Positions 9,204-18,143 of a DNA stretch of 64,000 nt are shown one piece after another (positions within the stretch are counted from its first letter, which is position 1; every line of letters begins with the position of its first letter). The DNA is from Bifidobacterium ramosum. GTDB taxonomy: Bacteria; Actinomycetota; Actinomycetes; Actinomycetales; Bifidobacteriaceae. The notes beneath the pieces are model-generated. The model saw only the letters and a program-made list of their open reading frames with translations, made no database searches and had not been told where the DNA came from. A program made the position numbers and the translations under genes. The stretch lies in contig NZ_WBSM01000001.1 of the NCBI RefSeq assembly GCF_009299505.1, forward strand, positions 62,001 to 126,000, given 5' to 3'.

Positions 9204-9277
9204 GGCCCCGTAGCTCAGCTGGATAGAGCATGTGACTTCTAATCTCAGGGTCGCCGGTTCGAGCCCGGCCGGGGTCA
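9204..9277 (+). tRNA. tRNA-Arg (anticodon TCT)
   Basis: 74 bases fold into a cloverleaf: acceptor GGCCCCG/CGGGGTC, D arm GCTC/GAGC, anticodon stem TGTGA/TCTCA around loop CTTCTAA, T arm GCCGG-TTCGAGC-CCGGC. The anticodon TCT is at 9238-9240. The anticodon stem has a T-T mismatch at pair 29-41. CCA is not encoded. A TATACT -10 box lies at 9186-9191. Confidence 0.93.
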
Positions 9278-9281
9278 CGAG

Positions 9282-9325
9282 AAAGCCCTTGGAACTGCTG
9301 TATTGGCAGTGGTTCCAAGGGCTTT
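9282..9325 (+). terminator. Terminator of tRNA-Arg
   Basis: Arms AAAGCCCTTGGAAC and GTTCCAAGGGCTTT pair perfectly across a 16-base loop that itself pairs partly, directly after the tRNA. The T-tract is short. Confidence 0.7.
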
Positions 9326-9372
9326 GTGATACCTCTGGCCGCTATTCCAACGTTGTTCTGCTGTCACCTTCT

Positions 9373-9420
9373 GACGGACAACCAGCCGATTTGAGTGGGT
9401 ATATCGGCTGGTTGTCCATT
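9373..9420. repeat. Intergenic palindrome, GGACATACAGCCGATT family, copy 2 (covarying variant)
   Basis: Left arm carries GGACAACCAGCCGAT and right arm ATCGGCTGGTTGTCC, a perfect 15-bp stem. Relative to the other copies TAC became ACC on the left and GTA became GGT on the right, so base pairing was kept by double changes. Confidence 0.88.
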
Positions 9421-9492
9421 GCGGGTGTGGGCTGAGGGCGTGGGCTGTTGTTGGTGGTGGTGCGCAAAGATTTCGGGGAATGATGCCGTTCG

Positions 9493-9631
9493 TCCCGAAT
9501 TTCCTGCGCTGAGGATGGGTCAGTGCGGGAAATTCGGGAGAGATGGGTTGTTTTCCTGAAAAAGTTGCGCTTGGACTTGCTCAGTGCGGGTTATTCGGGA
9601 CGATAGGGCTGTTTTCCCGAATATCTTGCGC
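9493..9631. repeat. 139-bp composite hairpin repeat, copy 1
   Basis: Two long hairpins in a row, each built as TCCCGAA...TTGCGCTGA...TCAGTGC...TTCGGGA, separated by GGGcTGTTTT-type spacers and followed by a half hairpin ending in TTGCGC. The second copy at 23734-23872 has the same length and order, and its last ~60 bases are nearly identical. This copy sits among four GGACATACAGCC palindromes in a 725-base gene-free stretch (9278-10002). Confidence 0.88.
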
Positions 9632-9686
9632 TGGCGATGTGGCGCGGTGGCCGAAGCGTGTGCTTCCCTGGGGTTCCGCTCCCCGG

Positions 9687-9733
9687 GACGGACATACGGC
9701 CGATCGAGATACCGAATCGACTGTATGTCCGTT
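9687..9733. repeat. Intergenic palindrome, GGACATACAGCCGATT family, copy 3
   Basis: Arms GACGGACATACGGCCGAT and ATCGACTGTATGTCCGTT, with one C-A and two G-T appositions; followed by a G-rich tract. Confidence 0.88.
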
Positions 9734-9792
9734 AGGGGAGGAGATGGGAGAAGTGGTTCGGGACTGTTTGCCGGGAACCCGTCATCATGATC

Positions 9793-9839
9793 AACGGACA
9801 TACAGTCGATTGCGCGGCGAGAACGGTTGTATGTCTGTT
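9793..9839. repeat. Intergenic palindrome, GGACATACAGCCGATT family, copy 4
   Basis: A more diverged copy: left arm AACGGACATACAGTCGATT, right arm from AACGGTTGTATGTCTGTT. Almost all departures from perfect pairing are G-T appositions. Confidence 0.82.
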
Positions 9840-9895
9840 GAGGATGAGGTGATTGAATTGCGACAATATATACAGCGGTCATTGTTCTTTCTCTC

Positions 9896-9945
9896 TAACG
9901 GACATGCAGCCGATTCAGGCGGGTAAATCGGCTGTATGTCCGTTA
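9896..9945. repeat. Intergenic palindrome, GGACATACAGCCGATT family, copy 5
   Basis: Arms TAACGGACATGCAGCCGATT and AATCGGCTGTATGTCCGTTA with one G-T apposition. A pyrimidine run (ttctttctctc) before it and a purine run (agaggaggggaag) after it lengthen the possible stem. It ends about 58 bases before the methyltransferase gene. Confidence 0.9.
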
Positions 9946-10002
9946 AGAGGAGGGGAAGAGGGTAAAACGGCGCGGCGCGGCGGGCGATAGCGGGGATGGG
10001 GT

Positions 10003-11022
10003 ATGGTGACGGGTATGCCGATTTCCGCTGAAGTGCTGGCCAATGTGAAGGCCGACCGTATCCGCCGTGTATCCGATCTGGCCAACCGCCGCAGCCGCGA
10101 GAAAAGCGGACGGTTTCTGATCGAGGGGCCGCAGTCCGTGCGCGAGGTCGTCGCGTGGCATCCCGATGTGGTGCGTGACCTGTACGTGCAGGCCGGCGAT
10201 GCGTCGGACGGCAGCCACGACGGTTTCGCCAATCAGACGATCGCTGCGATCGCGCAGGCCGCGCTGGACTCCGACATCTACGTGCACCGGGCGACGCGCG
10301 AGGTCATGACGAGGATCAGCTCCGACGCGCAGGGTATTGCCGCGGTCGGCGACCTTACCGCGATGCGCGATGCCATGCGATTCGACGGTGTGTCGTCGCA
10401 CGGTGCATCCGCGAACGATTCGCCGGTACGGGATGCGTCGTCGCATGACACGTCCGTGGAGGATGCCGCCGAACGCGACGCCCATGACGGCGGTGCTGAC
10501 GACGGCAGCGTTCGCGGGATCTCCGGTCCGTTCGTCGCGGCGTTCTGGCAGGTGCGCGACCCCGGCAACGCCGGCACTGTGATCCGCGCGGCCGACGCGG
10601 CCGGCTGTGATGCGGTCGTGTTCGTCGACGACTGCGTCGACGTGTTCAATCCCAAGGTGATCCGGTCCACCGCCGGTTCGCTGTTCCATCTGCCGGTCGT
10701 GTCCATGACGACCGGCGGGTTCTTCGATCGTGCGCGTGCCGACGGCGTGCGGGTGATCGCCGCCGACGTCTACGGCACCGACGATCGCAAGCCGGAACTC
10801 CTGCCGGACGTGCTCGCCGAACGGTCCGGAACGCGTCGCATCACGGACGATCCGCACGGCGATGCGATCCTGTTCGGCAACGAGGCGCGCGGCCTGCCGC
10901 GGGACGTGCTCAAACGGTGCGACCGCATCGTGTCCATTCCGCTGTACGGCAAGGCCGAATCGCTCAATCTCGGCACCAGCGCCGCGGTGATGCTCATGAG
11001 CCTCGCCATGGCGCGGCGATGA
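10003..11022 (+). CDS. TrmH/SpoU-family RNA 2'-O-methyltransferase
   Basis: A 339-residue SAM-dependent RNA ribose methyltransferase, target RNA not identifiable. The N-terminal ~110 residues resemble the substrate-binding domain (RSREKSGRFLIEGPQSVREV). The C-terminal knot domain has WQVRDPGNAGTVIRAADAAG, FGNEARGLP and the final motif SIPLYGKAESLNLGTSAA. Between them residues about 125-175 are a Ser/Asp/His-rich insert that looks like a disordered linker. The ATG at 10003 is used; an ATG at 10015, preceded by GGTGA, is equally plausible. It precedes pheS by about 200 bases, as commonly seen in actinobacteria. Confidence 0.88.
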   Translation: MVTGMPISAEVLANVKADRIRRVSDLANRRSREKSGRFLIEGPQSVREVVAWHPDVVRDLYVQAGDASDGSHDGFANQTIAAIAQAALDSDIYVHRATREVMTRISSDAQGIAAVGDLTAMRDAMRFDGVSSHGASANDSPVRDASSHDTSVEDAAERDAHDGGADDGSVRGISGPFVAAFWQVRDPGNAGTVIRAADAAGCDAVVFVDDCVDVFNPKVIRSTAGSLFHLPVVSMTTGGFFDRARADGVRVIAADVYGTDDRKPELLPDVLAERSGTRRITDDPHGDAILFGNEARGLPRDVLKRCDRIVSIPLYGKAESLNLGTSAAVMLMSLAMARR

Positions 11023-11220
11023 CCGTCGATGGCGCGGCGGCAATGACAACGTTGACGGACATCGTCGCGATCGGCGCCGCGATGACGGCGCATGACGGCG
11101 GATGTGAGCCTTCACGGCCCGGCGATGTCGAGTCGTATAGGGACAATGTGAAGTTGGTTTAATGCTTGAAAACGCATGTTTTCGCAACATGCAAGGATGC
11201 AAGTCAAGGAAAGGGTGCTC

Positions 11221-12276
11221 GTGGCAGAAGTGCAATTCGATGCCCAGGCGGTGACCGACGCGGTCAACGACGGCATAGCGAAAATCGAGAACGCCTCCAC
11301 CTCGGAGGAACTGAAAGCCATCAAAAGCGGCGTCATCACGGCGTTGACCCAGGCCAGCAAGGCCATCGGCTCGCTGCCGGTCGACCAGAAGAAGGACGCT
11401 GGCAAGCTCATGGGCAAGCTGCGCGCCGACTTCGGCCGCGCGTTCGGCGCCAAGGAGACGCAGGTCAAGGCCGATGAGGAGGCCAAGGCCCTCGCCGCCG
11501 AAACCGTCGACATGACGCTGCCGGTGGACCGCAAGCCGCTGGGCGCGCGTCACCCGATCTCGCGCGTGATCGAGGACATCGAGGACTTCTTCACCTCGAT
11601 GGGCTGGCAGATCTCCGCCGGCCCCGAAGTGGAGACCGAATGGTACAACTTCGACGCCCTGAACTTCGGCCCCGACCATCCGGCCCGCCAGATGCAGGAC
11701 ACGTTCTACGTCAAGGGCAATCAGGCCAAGGACGCCGCCGGCTTCGTCGGCTCCAACATGGTCGTGCGCACGCAGACCTCGTCCGACCAGGTGCGCGCGC
11801 TCATCACCCGCGGCGTACCGCTGTACATCGCCTCCCCGGGCCGCGTGTTCCGCACCGACGAGCTTGACGCCACCCACACGCCGGTCTTCCACCAGTGCGA
11901 GGCGCTCGCCGTCGACAAGCATCTGACCATGGCCGACCTCAAGGGCGTGCTCGACAAGCTCGCCGTCGCCATGTTCGGCCCCGAGGCCAAGACCCGTCTG
12001 CGCCCGAGCTACTTCCCGTTCACCGAGCCGAGCGCCGAGCTCGACCTGTGGTTCCCCGACAAGAAGGGCGGCCCGGGCTGGCTCGAATGGGGTGGCTGCG
12101 GCATGGTCAACCCGAACGTGCTCAAGTCCGCCGGCATCGACCCGGACGTGTACACCGGCTTTGCGTTCGGCGTCGGCGTGGAACGCACGCTGCTGCTGCG
12201 CCACGACATCAACGACATGCACGACCTCGTCGAGGGCGACGTGCGATTCAGCGAACAGTTTGTGATGGGGGAGTGA
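11221..12276 (+). CDS. pheS: Phenylalanyl-tRNA synthetase alpha subunit
   Basis: A 351-residue class II synthetase subunit that, with PheT, charges tRNA-Phe. It has an N-terminal coiled-coil arm (residues 1-90), motif 1 and the HPISRVIEDIEDFFTSMGW start of the catalytic core, motif 2 GRVFRTDELDATHTPVFHQ and motif 3 around FAFGVGVERTLLLRHDIND. I choose the GTG at 11221 because an upstream ATG at 11176 would add 15 residues not expected for PheS. pheT follows after six bases. Confidence 0.95.
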   Translation: MAEVQFDAQAVTDAVNDGIAKIENASTSEELKAIKSGVITALTQASKAIGSLPVDQKKDAGKLMGKLRADFGRAFGAKETQVKADEEAKALAAETVDMTLPVDRKPLGARHPISRVIEDIEDFFTSMGWQISAGPEVETEWYNFDALNFGPDHPARQMQDTFYVKGNQAKDAAGFVGSNMVVRTQTSSDQVRALITRGVPLYIASPGRVFRTDELDATHTPVFHQCEALAVDKHLTMADLKGVLDKLAVAMFGPEAKTRLRPSYFPFTEPSAELDLWFPDKKGGPGWLEWGGCGMVNPNVLKSAGIDPDVYTGFAFGVGVERTLLLRHDINDMHDLVEGDVRFSEQFVMGE

Positions 12277-12282
12277 TAGCCC

Positions 12283-14889
12283 ATGCCCATGATTGACATC
12301 GATTGGCTCAAGGACCACGTCGAAGTTCCCGAGGACCTGACCTACGAGCAGCTCGCCAAGGACCTCGTCAAGGTCGGCCTTGAGGAAGAGGAGATCCACT
12401 CCTCGCAGGTCACCGGCCCGATCGTCGTCGGCTACGTCGTCGACGCGACCCCGGAACCGCAGAAGAACGGCAAGATCATCAACTGGTGCCATGTCGACGT
12501 CGGCCCCGAATACAACGAGACGGACGAGCACGGCAACAAGGTGCCGCGCGGCATCATCTGCGGCGCGCCGAACATGGCCGCCGGCGAAAAGGTCGTCGTG
12601 ACCTTGCCGGGCGCCGTGCTGCCGGGCGACTTCAAGATCGAGCCGCGCAAGACGTACGGCCACATCTCCAACGGCATGTGCGCCTCCGAACGCGAGCTCG
12701 GCCTCGGCGACAACCACGACGGCATCATCCTGCTGCGCAACTACGGCTTCACCCCGGAGGAATACGACGCGCTCAAGCCGGGCGACGACGCGATGCACCT
12801 GCTGCATCTCGACCAGCCGCTGCTCGAGATCAACATCACGCCGGACCGCGGCTATGCGTTCTCCTACCGCGGCGTCGCCCGCGAGTACCATCATTCGACC
12901 GGCGCGGCGTACGTCGATCCGGCCGTCGAACTCAACGCCAAGGCACCGGTCGTCGCCGGCGACCCGAACGTCACTCCCGACATCGAGGTGTCGATCGAGG
13001 ACGACAACCCGATCCACGGTGTGCCCGGCTGCGACCGATACTATGCGCGCGCCGTGCGTGGCTTCGATCCGGCCGCACACACGCCCAACTGGATGCGCCG
13101 CCGTCTCGTGCGCGCCGGCATGCGTTCGATCTCGCTCGCGGTGGACGTCACCAACTATGTGATGCTCGATCTCGGCCAGCCGATGCACGCCTACGACATG
13201 GACAAGATCGAGGGCCCGATCGTCGTGCGCCGCGCCCGCGAAGGCGAGCAGCTCACCACGCTCGACGGCAAGAACCACGACCTGAGCACCGAGGACCTGC
13301 TTATCACCGATTCGCCGAACGGCGACCGCGGCTCGCGCATCCTCGGCATCGCCGGCGTGATGGGCGGCCTGTACGGCGAGGTCACCGCGGACACCAAGAA
13401 CATTCTGCTCGAGGCCGCGCACTTCGATCAGGTGACGATCGCCCGTTCCGCGCGCCGTCACAAGATCCCGTCCGAGGCGTCTCGTCGTTTCGAACGTGGC
13501 GTCGACTCGCAGCTGCAGCCGGCCGCCGCGCAGATGGCCGCCGAACTGCTGTCCCGATACGGCGACGGCGAACCGAGCATGCATCCGACCGACGTCAACA
13601 ACGTCGTGTTCCGCCGCCCGATCCACTTCAAGGCAAGCGAGGTCGCCCGAGTGGCCGGACTCGATGTGGACGTGAACCGTATCAGCGACATCCTCACCGA
13701 CATCGGCTGCCGTGTGGCCGGTGGCGGCAACGGCGAGTTCTCCGTGACCGCGCCGAGCTGGCGTCCCGACCTCAACGAGGCATGCGATTTGGTCGAGGAA
13801 GTGGCTCGACTCGTCGGCTACGACGAGATCCCTGTCACCGTGCCGCCGGCGCCGGTCAACGGCGCGGTCGGCCTCACCCCGGAGCAGCGCCACCGCCGCG
13901 AAGTGGCCAACGAGCTCGCCGAATACGGTATGGTCGAAGCGCTGAGCTACCCGTTCATCGGCGACGAGGAATTCAAGGAGTTCGGCTACGACGTGGACGC
14001 GACCAAGCGCGTGAGCGTCGAGATCACCAACCCGCTGGCCGGCAACCGCCCGTACCTGCGCCGCGACATCCTGCCGACCCTGGCCGGCACCGTGCAGCTC
14101 AACCTGCGCCGTGGCCTGGAGAACATCAGCCTGTACGAGATCGGCCACGTCTACCTGTGGGATCCGAACGCGCCCGCTATCCCGGCGTTGCCCGGCGGCG
14201 TCAAGCCGACCGACGAGCAGCTCGCCGCGCTCGACGCCGGCCTGCCCGAGCAGCCGATGCACGTGGCCGGCATCCTCACCGGTCTGGCCGAGAACTCCGG
14301 ATGGCTCGGCGGCAAGCGTACCGTCGACTGGAGCGACGCCGTCGAGGCCGTGCGCCGCATCGGCGAACGGCTCGGCGCGGACCTGACGTTCGACCAGCCG
14401 GCCGCCGCCGACGTGCCCGCCCAGTGGCATCCGGGCCGCACCGCCCGCGTCATGGCCGGCGACACGTTCGTCGGTCTCGTCGGCGAGCTGCATCCACACA
14501 TCGACAAGGCACTCGGCTTCCCGGAGCACTCCGCCGCGTTCGAACTCGACCTCGACGCGCTGTTCGCCACGCTCGACGGCAAGCCCGTGCAGGCCAAGCC
14601 GATCTCCACGTTCCCGCCCGTCAAGCAGGACCTCGCCTTCACCGTGCCGACCACGGTGAGCGCCGCCCAGCTCGAGGACGTGATCCGCGAAGCCGCCGGC
14701 GATGCGCTCGAGTCGATCGAACTGTTCGACGTGTTCACCGGCGATCAGATTGGCGAGGGTCTGAAGTCGCTCGCGTTCGCGGTCGTGTTCCGCGCGCCGG
14801 ATAAGACGTTGACCGCCGAGGACAGCGAGGCGATCCGCAAGGCGATCGTCGACAAGGCCGCCGGCATCGGCGCGCAGCTGCGCGCATAA
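12283..14889 (+). CDS. pheT: Phenylalanyl-tRNA synthetase beta subunit
   Basis: 868 residues, normal for the long bacterial PheT. Domains in order: tRNA-binding EMAP-like fold (about 40-160, ending near SNGMCASERELGLG), B3/B4 editing domain (about 215-400), B5 (about 410-490, RPDLNEACDLVEEVARLVGY), the inactive class II-like core (about 500-760) and the ferredoxin-fold anticodon-binding domain at the C-terminus (770-868, FPPVKQDLAFTVP). GGGGAG lies eight bases before the ATG. It is co-transcribed with pheS. Confidence 0.96.
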   Translation: MPMIDIDWLKDHVEVPEDLTYEQLAKDLVKVGLEEEEIHSSQVTGPIVVGYVVDATPEPQKNGKIINWCHVDVGPEYNETDEHGNKVPRGIICGAPNMAAGEKVVVTLPGAVLPGDFKIEPRKTYGHISNGMCASERELGLGDNHDGIILLRNYGFTPEEYDALKPGDDAMHLLHLDQPLLEINITPDRGYAFSYRGVAREYHHSTGAAYVDPAVELNAKAPVVAGDPNVTPDIEVSIEDDNPIHGVPGCDRYYARAVRGFDPAAHTPNWMRRRLVRAGMRSISLAVDVTNYVMLDLGQPMHAYDMDKIEGPIVVRRAREGEQLTTLDGKNHDLSTEDLLITDSPNGDRGSRILGIAGVMGGLYGEVTADTKNILLEAAHFDQVTIARSARRHKIPSEASRRFERGVDSQLQPAAAQMAAELLSRYGDGEPSMHPTDVNNVVFRRPIHFKASEVARVAGLDVDVNRISDILTDIGCRVAGGGNGEFSVTAPSWRPDLNEACDLVEEVARLVGYDEIPVTVPPAPVNGAVGLTPEQRHRREVANELAEYGMVEALSYPFIGDEEFKEFGYDVDATKRVSVEITNPLAGNRPYLRRDILPTLAGTVQLNLRRGLENISLYEIGHVYLWDPNAPAIPALPGGVKPTDEQLAALDAGLPEQPMHVAGILTGLAENSGWLGGKRTVDWSDAVEAVRRIGERLGADLTFDQPAAADVPAQWHPGRTARVMAGDTFVGLVGELHPHIDKALGFPEHSAAFELDLDALFATLDGKPVQAKPISTFPPVKQDLAFTVPTTVSAAQLEDVIREAAGDALESIELFDVFTGDQIGEGLKSLAFAVVFRAPDKTLTAEDSEAIRKAIVDKAAGIGAQLRA

Positions 14890-14901
14890 CGGCCGACCTG
14901 T

Positions 14902-14939
14902 GCAGTGGGGCTTCCGAAACGTTTCGGAAGCCCCACTGC
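14902..14939. repeat. Perfect 38-bp palindrome after pheT
   Basis: Arms of 19 bases (GCAGTGGGGCTTCCGAAAC and its complement) meet with no loop at AAACGTTT. No T-tract follows, so it is only possibly a terminator of pheST; it looks like the other loop-poor intergenic palindromes in this window. Confidence 0.8.
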
Positions 14940-15003
14940 GTCATTACAGTCACTGCACGAACTTCGTCATCGTGCGATTCCCTTGAGAGGCAGATCACAG
15001 ACC

Positions 15004-15708
15004 ATGACCGATCCATCGAATCAGACCGGCGACCAGCCGGGCGCGCAACCGCAGTACGGCCAGTACCAGCAGCCGGAATACGGGGCCATGGCCAACCAGT
15101 ATCCGGCCGGCTACGATCCGTACGTATACGGCAGGCCGGATACCACGCCGGCAGCCGAATCGCAGGGCGGCCAAGCCGCGCAGCCGAACGCCGCGCAGTC
15201 CAACATGCAGCCGAACGCCGTACAGTCGAACAACACGCAGCCCGCATCGTCCACGCCGCCGCAGTGGCCCGCGAACCAGCCGCCGTACGGATACCCGCAG
15301 CAGCCGAACCCATACGGTCGGCCGATGCGCGGCATGCGCAACGATGCCGACCCGAACCGTCCGCCGCATCTCATCAACGGCATCAACGTGGACGATCCGA
15401 ACCAGAATCCGCTGTATGGACGATGGGATCTGATGTCCGTGTTCTCGCTGTTGTGCGCGCTGTTCTTCCCGGTGCCGGTGCTGCCCGCCCTCATGGGCGC
15501 AGTTTCCATGCGCCGCACGAAACTGTTCCATATGAAGGGTTTCTGGCTGGGCTTCGCCGCGGTGTTCATCAATGTGTTCTACACGATCATGGTCGTGTGG
15601 CTGGCTGTCAACGGCATCAGCATGACCGAGTACTACCAGGCCCTGCTGAACATGCTGCAGAGCGGCGGTGTGGGCGGCGGATCGGACGGTGGTTCCGTCA
15701 GCGCCTGA
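15004..15708 (+). CDS. Pro/Gln-rich membrane protein (DUF4190-like)
   Basis: 234 residues. The first ~125 are low complexity, rich in Gln, Pro, Asn, Tyr and Ala (for example QPQYGQYQQPEYG), then RPPHLINGINVDDPNQNPLYGRWD leads into two membrane segments (about 142-165 and 180-205) with a short basic loop MRRTKLFHMKG. This tail-plus-two-helix layout is that of DUF4190-type actinobacterial membrane proteins; function is not known. The ATG at 15004 is preceded by AGAGG. It ends 160 bases before argC and shows no link to arginine synthesis. Confidence 0.75.
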   Translation: MTDPSNQTGDQPGAQPQYGQYQQPEYGAMANQYPAGYDPYVYGRPDTTPAAESQGGQAAQPNAAQSNMQPNAVQSNNTQPASSTPPQWPANQPPYGYPQQPNPYGRPMRGMRNDADPNRPPHLINGINVDDPNQNPLYGRWDLMSVFSLLCALFFPVPVLPALMGAVSMRRTKLFHMKGFWLGFAAVFINVFYTIMVVWLAVNGISMTEYYQALLNMLQSGGVGGGSDGGSVSA

Positions 15709-15794
15709 CCGTCGACGGCGTGTCTATGCGCGTCGTGCGGCTTGTGTGTGTCGTGTGTCTTGTGTGTTTCCTGCGTCTTTCGCATCGCCGACAC

Positions 15795-15829
15795 TGTATA
15801 GTTATGCAATGTACTGCATAAAGTGTATA
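15795..15829 (+). promoter_or_regulatory. Double ArgR-type operator upstream of argC
   Basis: Box 1, TGTATAGTTATGCA (15795-15808), fits the ARG-box pattern TGnATnnnnATnCA. Box 2, TGCATAAAGTGTATA (15815-15829), is a one-base-longer variant. Box centres are about 20 bases apart, roughly two helical turns, as for ArgR hexamer sites. They end about 40 bases before argC, and argR is in the same operon. Confidence 0.65.
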
Positions 15830-15870
15830 GTGACATGATGTTTACGAACGTCAAGGAAAAGAGCGACGAC

Positions 15871-16965
15871 ATGGCGAAATATACGGTAGCCGTGGCCGGT
15901 GCGACGGGATATGCGGGCGGTGAGGCGTTGCGCATCCTCGCCATGCACCCCGATTTCGAGGTGACCTGCGTGGCCGGTCACTCCTCGGTGGGCGACACGC
16001 TGGGCAAGCACATGCCCCACATTCCGCAACTGGCCGATCTGGTGGTCGAGGACACCACCCCGGAGGCGTTGAACGGCCACGACGTGATCATCCTCGCACT
16101 GCCGCACGGCGCGTCCGGCGCGTTGGCGACCAAGCTCGACCCGAACGCGGTGGTAGTGGACCTGGGCGCCGACCACCGGCTCGAGGAACGCAGCGCATGG
16201 GACGCCTACTATGGCGGCGACTTCTACGAGCACTGGACGTACGGCATGCCCGAACTCATCGTCGGCAAGGACGCTGACGGCGCATATCGCCGCCAGCGCG
16301 CGTCGTTGCCCGGCGTCAAGCGCATCGCCGGTCCGGGCTGCAACGTGACCGCCACCACGCTCGCCATGCAGCCGGGCGTCGCCGAAGGACTCGTCGAGCC
16401 GAAGACGCTGGTGGCCGATCTGGCCGTGGGCTATTCCGGCGCCGGCAAGAACCTCAAGCGCACCAACCTATTGGCTGCCGAGGCCTTCGGCTCGGCCGTG
16501 CCCTACGGCGTGGGCGGCACCCACCGCCACATCCCCGAAATCCTGCAGAATTTCGCCCACGCCGCCGGCCGGGACGCCGCGGCGGCCTCGGACTTCACGC
16601 TCGGCTTCACGCCGATCCTCGTGCCCATGGCGCGCGGCATCCTCGCCGTCGTCTCCGCGCAGCTGACCGACAAGGCGAAGGCGATGTCCGACGACGACAT
16701 CCGCGCCGTCTGGCTGAACGCCTACGCCGGACAGGACTTCATCACCGTGTTGCCGCAGGGCACGCTGCCGGCTACGGCCAACATCATCGGCTCGAACGCG
16801 GCGCATGTGCAGGTCGTCACCGACCGCAAGGCCGGACGCCTGATCGCTTTCGCCGCCATCGACAACCTCAACCGCGGCACCGCCGGACAGGCGGTGCAGT
16901 CGCTGAACATCGCACTCGGCCTGCCGGAAGACGCGGGCCTCACCAAGATCGGAGTAGCACCGTGA
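15871..16965 (+). CDS. argC: N-acetyl-gamma-glutamyl-phosphate reductase
   Basis: 364 residues. It catalyses the third step of arginine synthesis, reducing N-acetylglutamyl phosphate to the semialdehyde. The NAD(P)-binding start AVAGATGYAGGEALRIL (residues 7-23) and the catalytic C157 in IAGPGCNVTATTLA are present. The ATG at 15871 is chosen over upstream codons from 15823 because MAKYTVAVAGATG is the normal N-terminus and the longer form would overlap the ArgR boxes. It overlaps argJ by four bases (GTGA). Confidence 0.95.
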   Translation: MAKYTVAVAGATGYAGGEALRILAMHPDFEVTCVAGHSSVGDTLGKHMPHIPQLADLVVEDTTPEALNGHDVIILALPHGASGALATKLDPNAVVVDLGADHRLEERSAWDAYYGGDFYEHWTYGMPELIVGKDADGAYRRQRASLPGVKRIAGPGCNVTATTLAMQPGVAEGLVEPKTLVADLAVGYSGAGKNLKRTNLLAAEAFGSAVPYGVGGTHRHIPEILQNFAHAAGRDAAAASDFTLGFTPILVPMARGILAVVSAQLTDKAKAMSDDDIRAVWLNAYAGQDFITVLPQGTLPATANIIGSNAAHVQVVTDRKAGRLIAFAAIDNLNRGTAGQAVQSLNIALGLPEDAGLTKIGVAP

Positions 16966-18134
16966 GCGTTACCTTTGCACAGGGATTCTCGGCCGCAGGC
17001 GTGGCCGCTGGCATTTCTTCAGTCGCCGGAAAGAAGGATCTGGCCCTCGTCGTCAACAACGGCCCGCTGGACGCCGCAGCCGGCGTGTTCACCTCCAACC
17101 GATTCTGCGCGGCACCCGTGCAGTGGTCGCGTCATGCCGTCGCCGACGGCCATATCAAGGCCGTGATCCTCAACTCCGGCGGCGCCAACGCCTGCACCGG
17201 CAAGCCCGGCTACGAACAGTCGCGGACCACCGCCGAGACCGTCGCATCGCTGGTCGGCGCGGACGCCGACGACATCGCCGTGTGCTCCACTGGCCTGATC
17301 GGCGAGCTGCTGCCGCTCGACCACGTGCTCGCCGGCGCGCGCGCCGCGCACGACGCGCTGGCCTCGACCGCCGAGGCCGGAGCCGACGCGTCGCACGCCA
17401 TCATGACCACCGACACCAAGCCCAAGACCGTCACGCTTGAAGGCAAGGCCGGTTGGCGCATCGGCGGCATGGTCAAGGGCTCCGGCATGATCGCCCCGCA
17501 GCTGGCCACCATGCTGTGCGTCATCACCACCGACGCCGTGGTCTCGGCCGGGCAGCTGCAGGCCGCACTGAACGCCGGCGTCGACACGTCGTTCAACCGC
17601 ATCGACGTGGACGGATGCATGTCCACCAACGACACCGTGCTGCTGCTCGCCTCCGGCGCCTCGGGCGTCGAGCCTGACCCGGACGAGTTCAACGCGCTTG
17701 TCGCCTCGGCCTGTGCATCGCTCGCCCGCCAGATCATCGGCGACGGCGAAGGCGCCAGCCATGACATCCGCATCACCGTCACCGGCGCCACCACCGAGGA
17801 CGCTGCCCTGGCCTGCGGCCGTGCGGTCGCCGCGTCCAACCTGCTCAAGTGTGCGATCAGCGGCAACGATCCGAACTGGGGACGCATCGTCTCTTCGCTC
17901 GGCACCGTGCCGCCGGACGTCGCCCCCTACGATGCGACCAAGGTGACCGTCGACGTCAACGGTGTGCGCATCTGCGAAAACGGCGGTGCCGGTCGCGACC
18001 GCTCCGAGGTCGACATGACCCCGCGCGAAGTGCACATCGACATCGACCTCAACGCGGGCGACGCCGAAGCGACCGTCTGGACCGACGACCTCACCCACGA
18101 ATACGTCCACATCAACGCCGACTACGAAAGCTGA
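16962..18134 (+). CDS. argJ: Glutamate N-acetyltransferase / amino-acid acetyltransferase
   Basis: 390 residues. It transfers the acetyl group from N-acetylornithine to glutamate, giving the cyclic pathway. The autoproteolysis site is ATML with nucleophile T183 in GSGMIAPQLATMLCVITTDA. The C-terminal half has GCMSTNDTVLLLASG and SGNDPNWGRI. The GTG start overlaps the argC stop. Whether it also makes acetylglutamate from acetyl-CoA cannot be judged here; no argA was seen in the window. Confidence 0.95.
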   Translation: MSVTFAQGFSAAGVAAGISSVAGKKDLALVVNNGPLDAAAGVFTSNRFCAAPVQWSRHAVADGHIKAVILNSGGANACTGKPGYEQSRTTAETVASLVGADADDIAVCSTGLIGELLPLDHVLAGARAAHDALASTAEAGADASHAIMTTDTKPKTVTLEGKAGWRIGGMVKGSGMIAPQLATMLCVITTDAVVSAGQLQAALNAGVDTSFNRIDVDGCMSTNDTVLLLASGASGVEPDPDEFNALVASACASLARQIIGDGEGASHDIRITVTGATTEDAALACGRAVAASNLLKCAISGNDPNWGRIVSSLGTVPPDVAPYDATKVTVDVNGVRICENGGAGRDRSEVDMTPREVHIDIDLNAGDAEATVWTDDLTHEYVHINADYES

Positions 18135-18143
18135 CAGCTGAAC

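Noticed and set aside
9373..9945. The GGACATACAGCC palindromes as rho-independent terminators
   Set aside because: They lack T-runs, occur several in a row in one gap, and are flanked by purine runs rather than T, so repeated intergenic elements fit better.
9943..14529. A 1,528-codon open frame on the minus strand opposite trmH and pheST
   Set aside because: It mirrors well-supported plus-strand genes, and its low-complexity, Val/Arg/His-rich translation is what antisense of high-GC genes gives.
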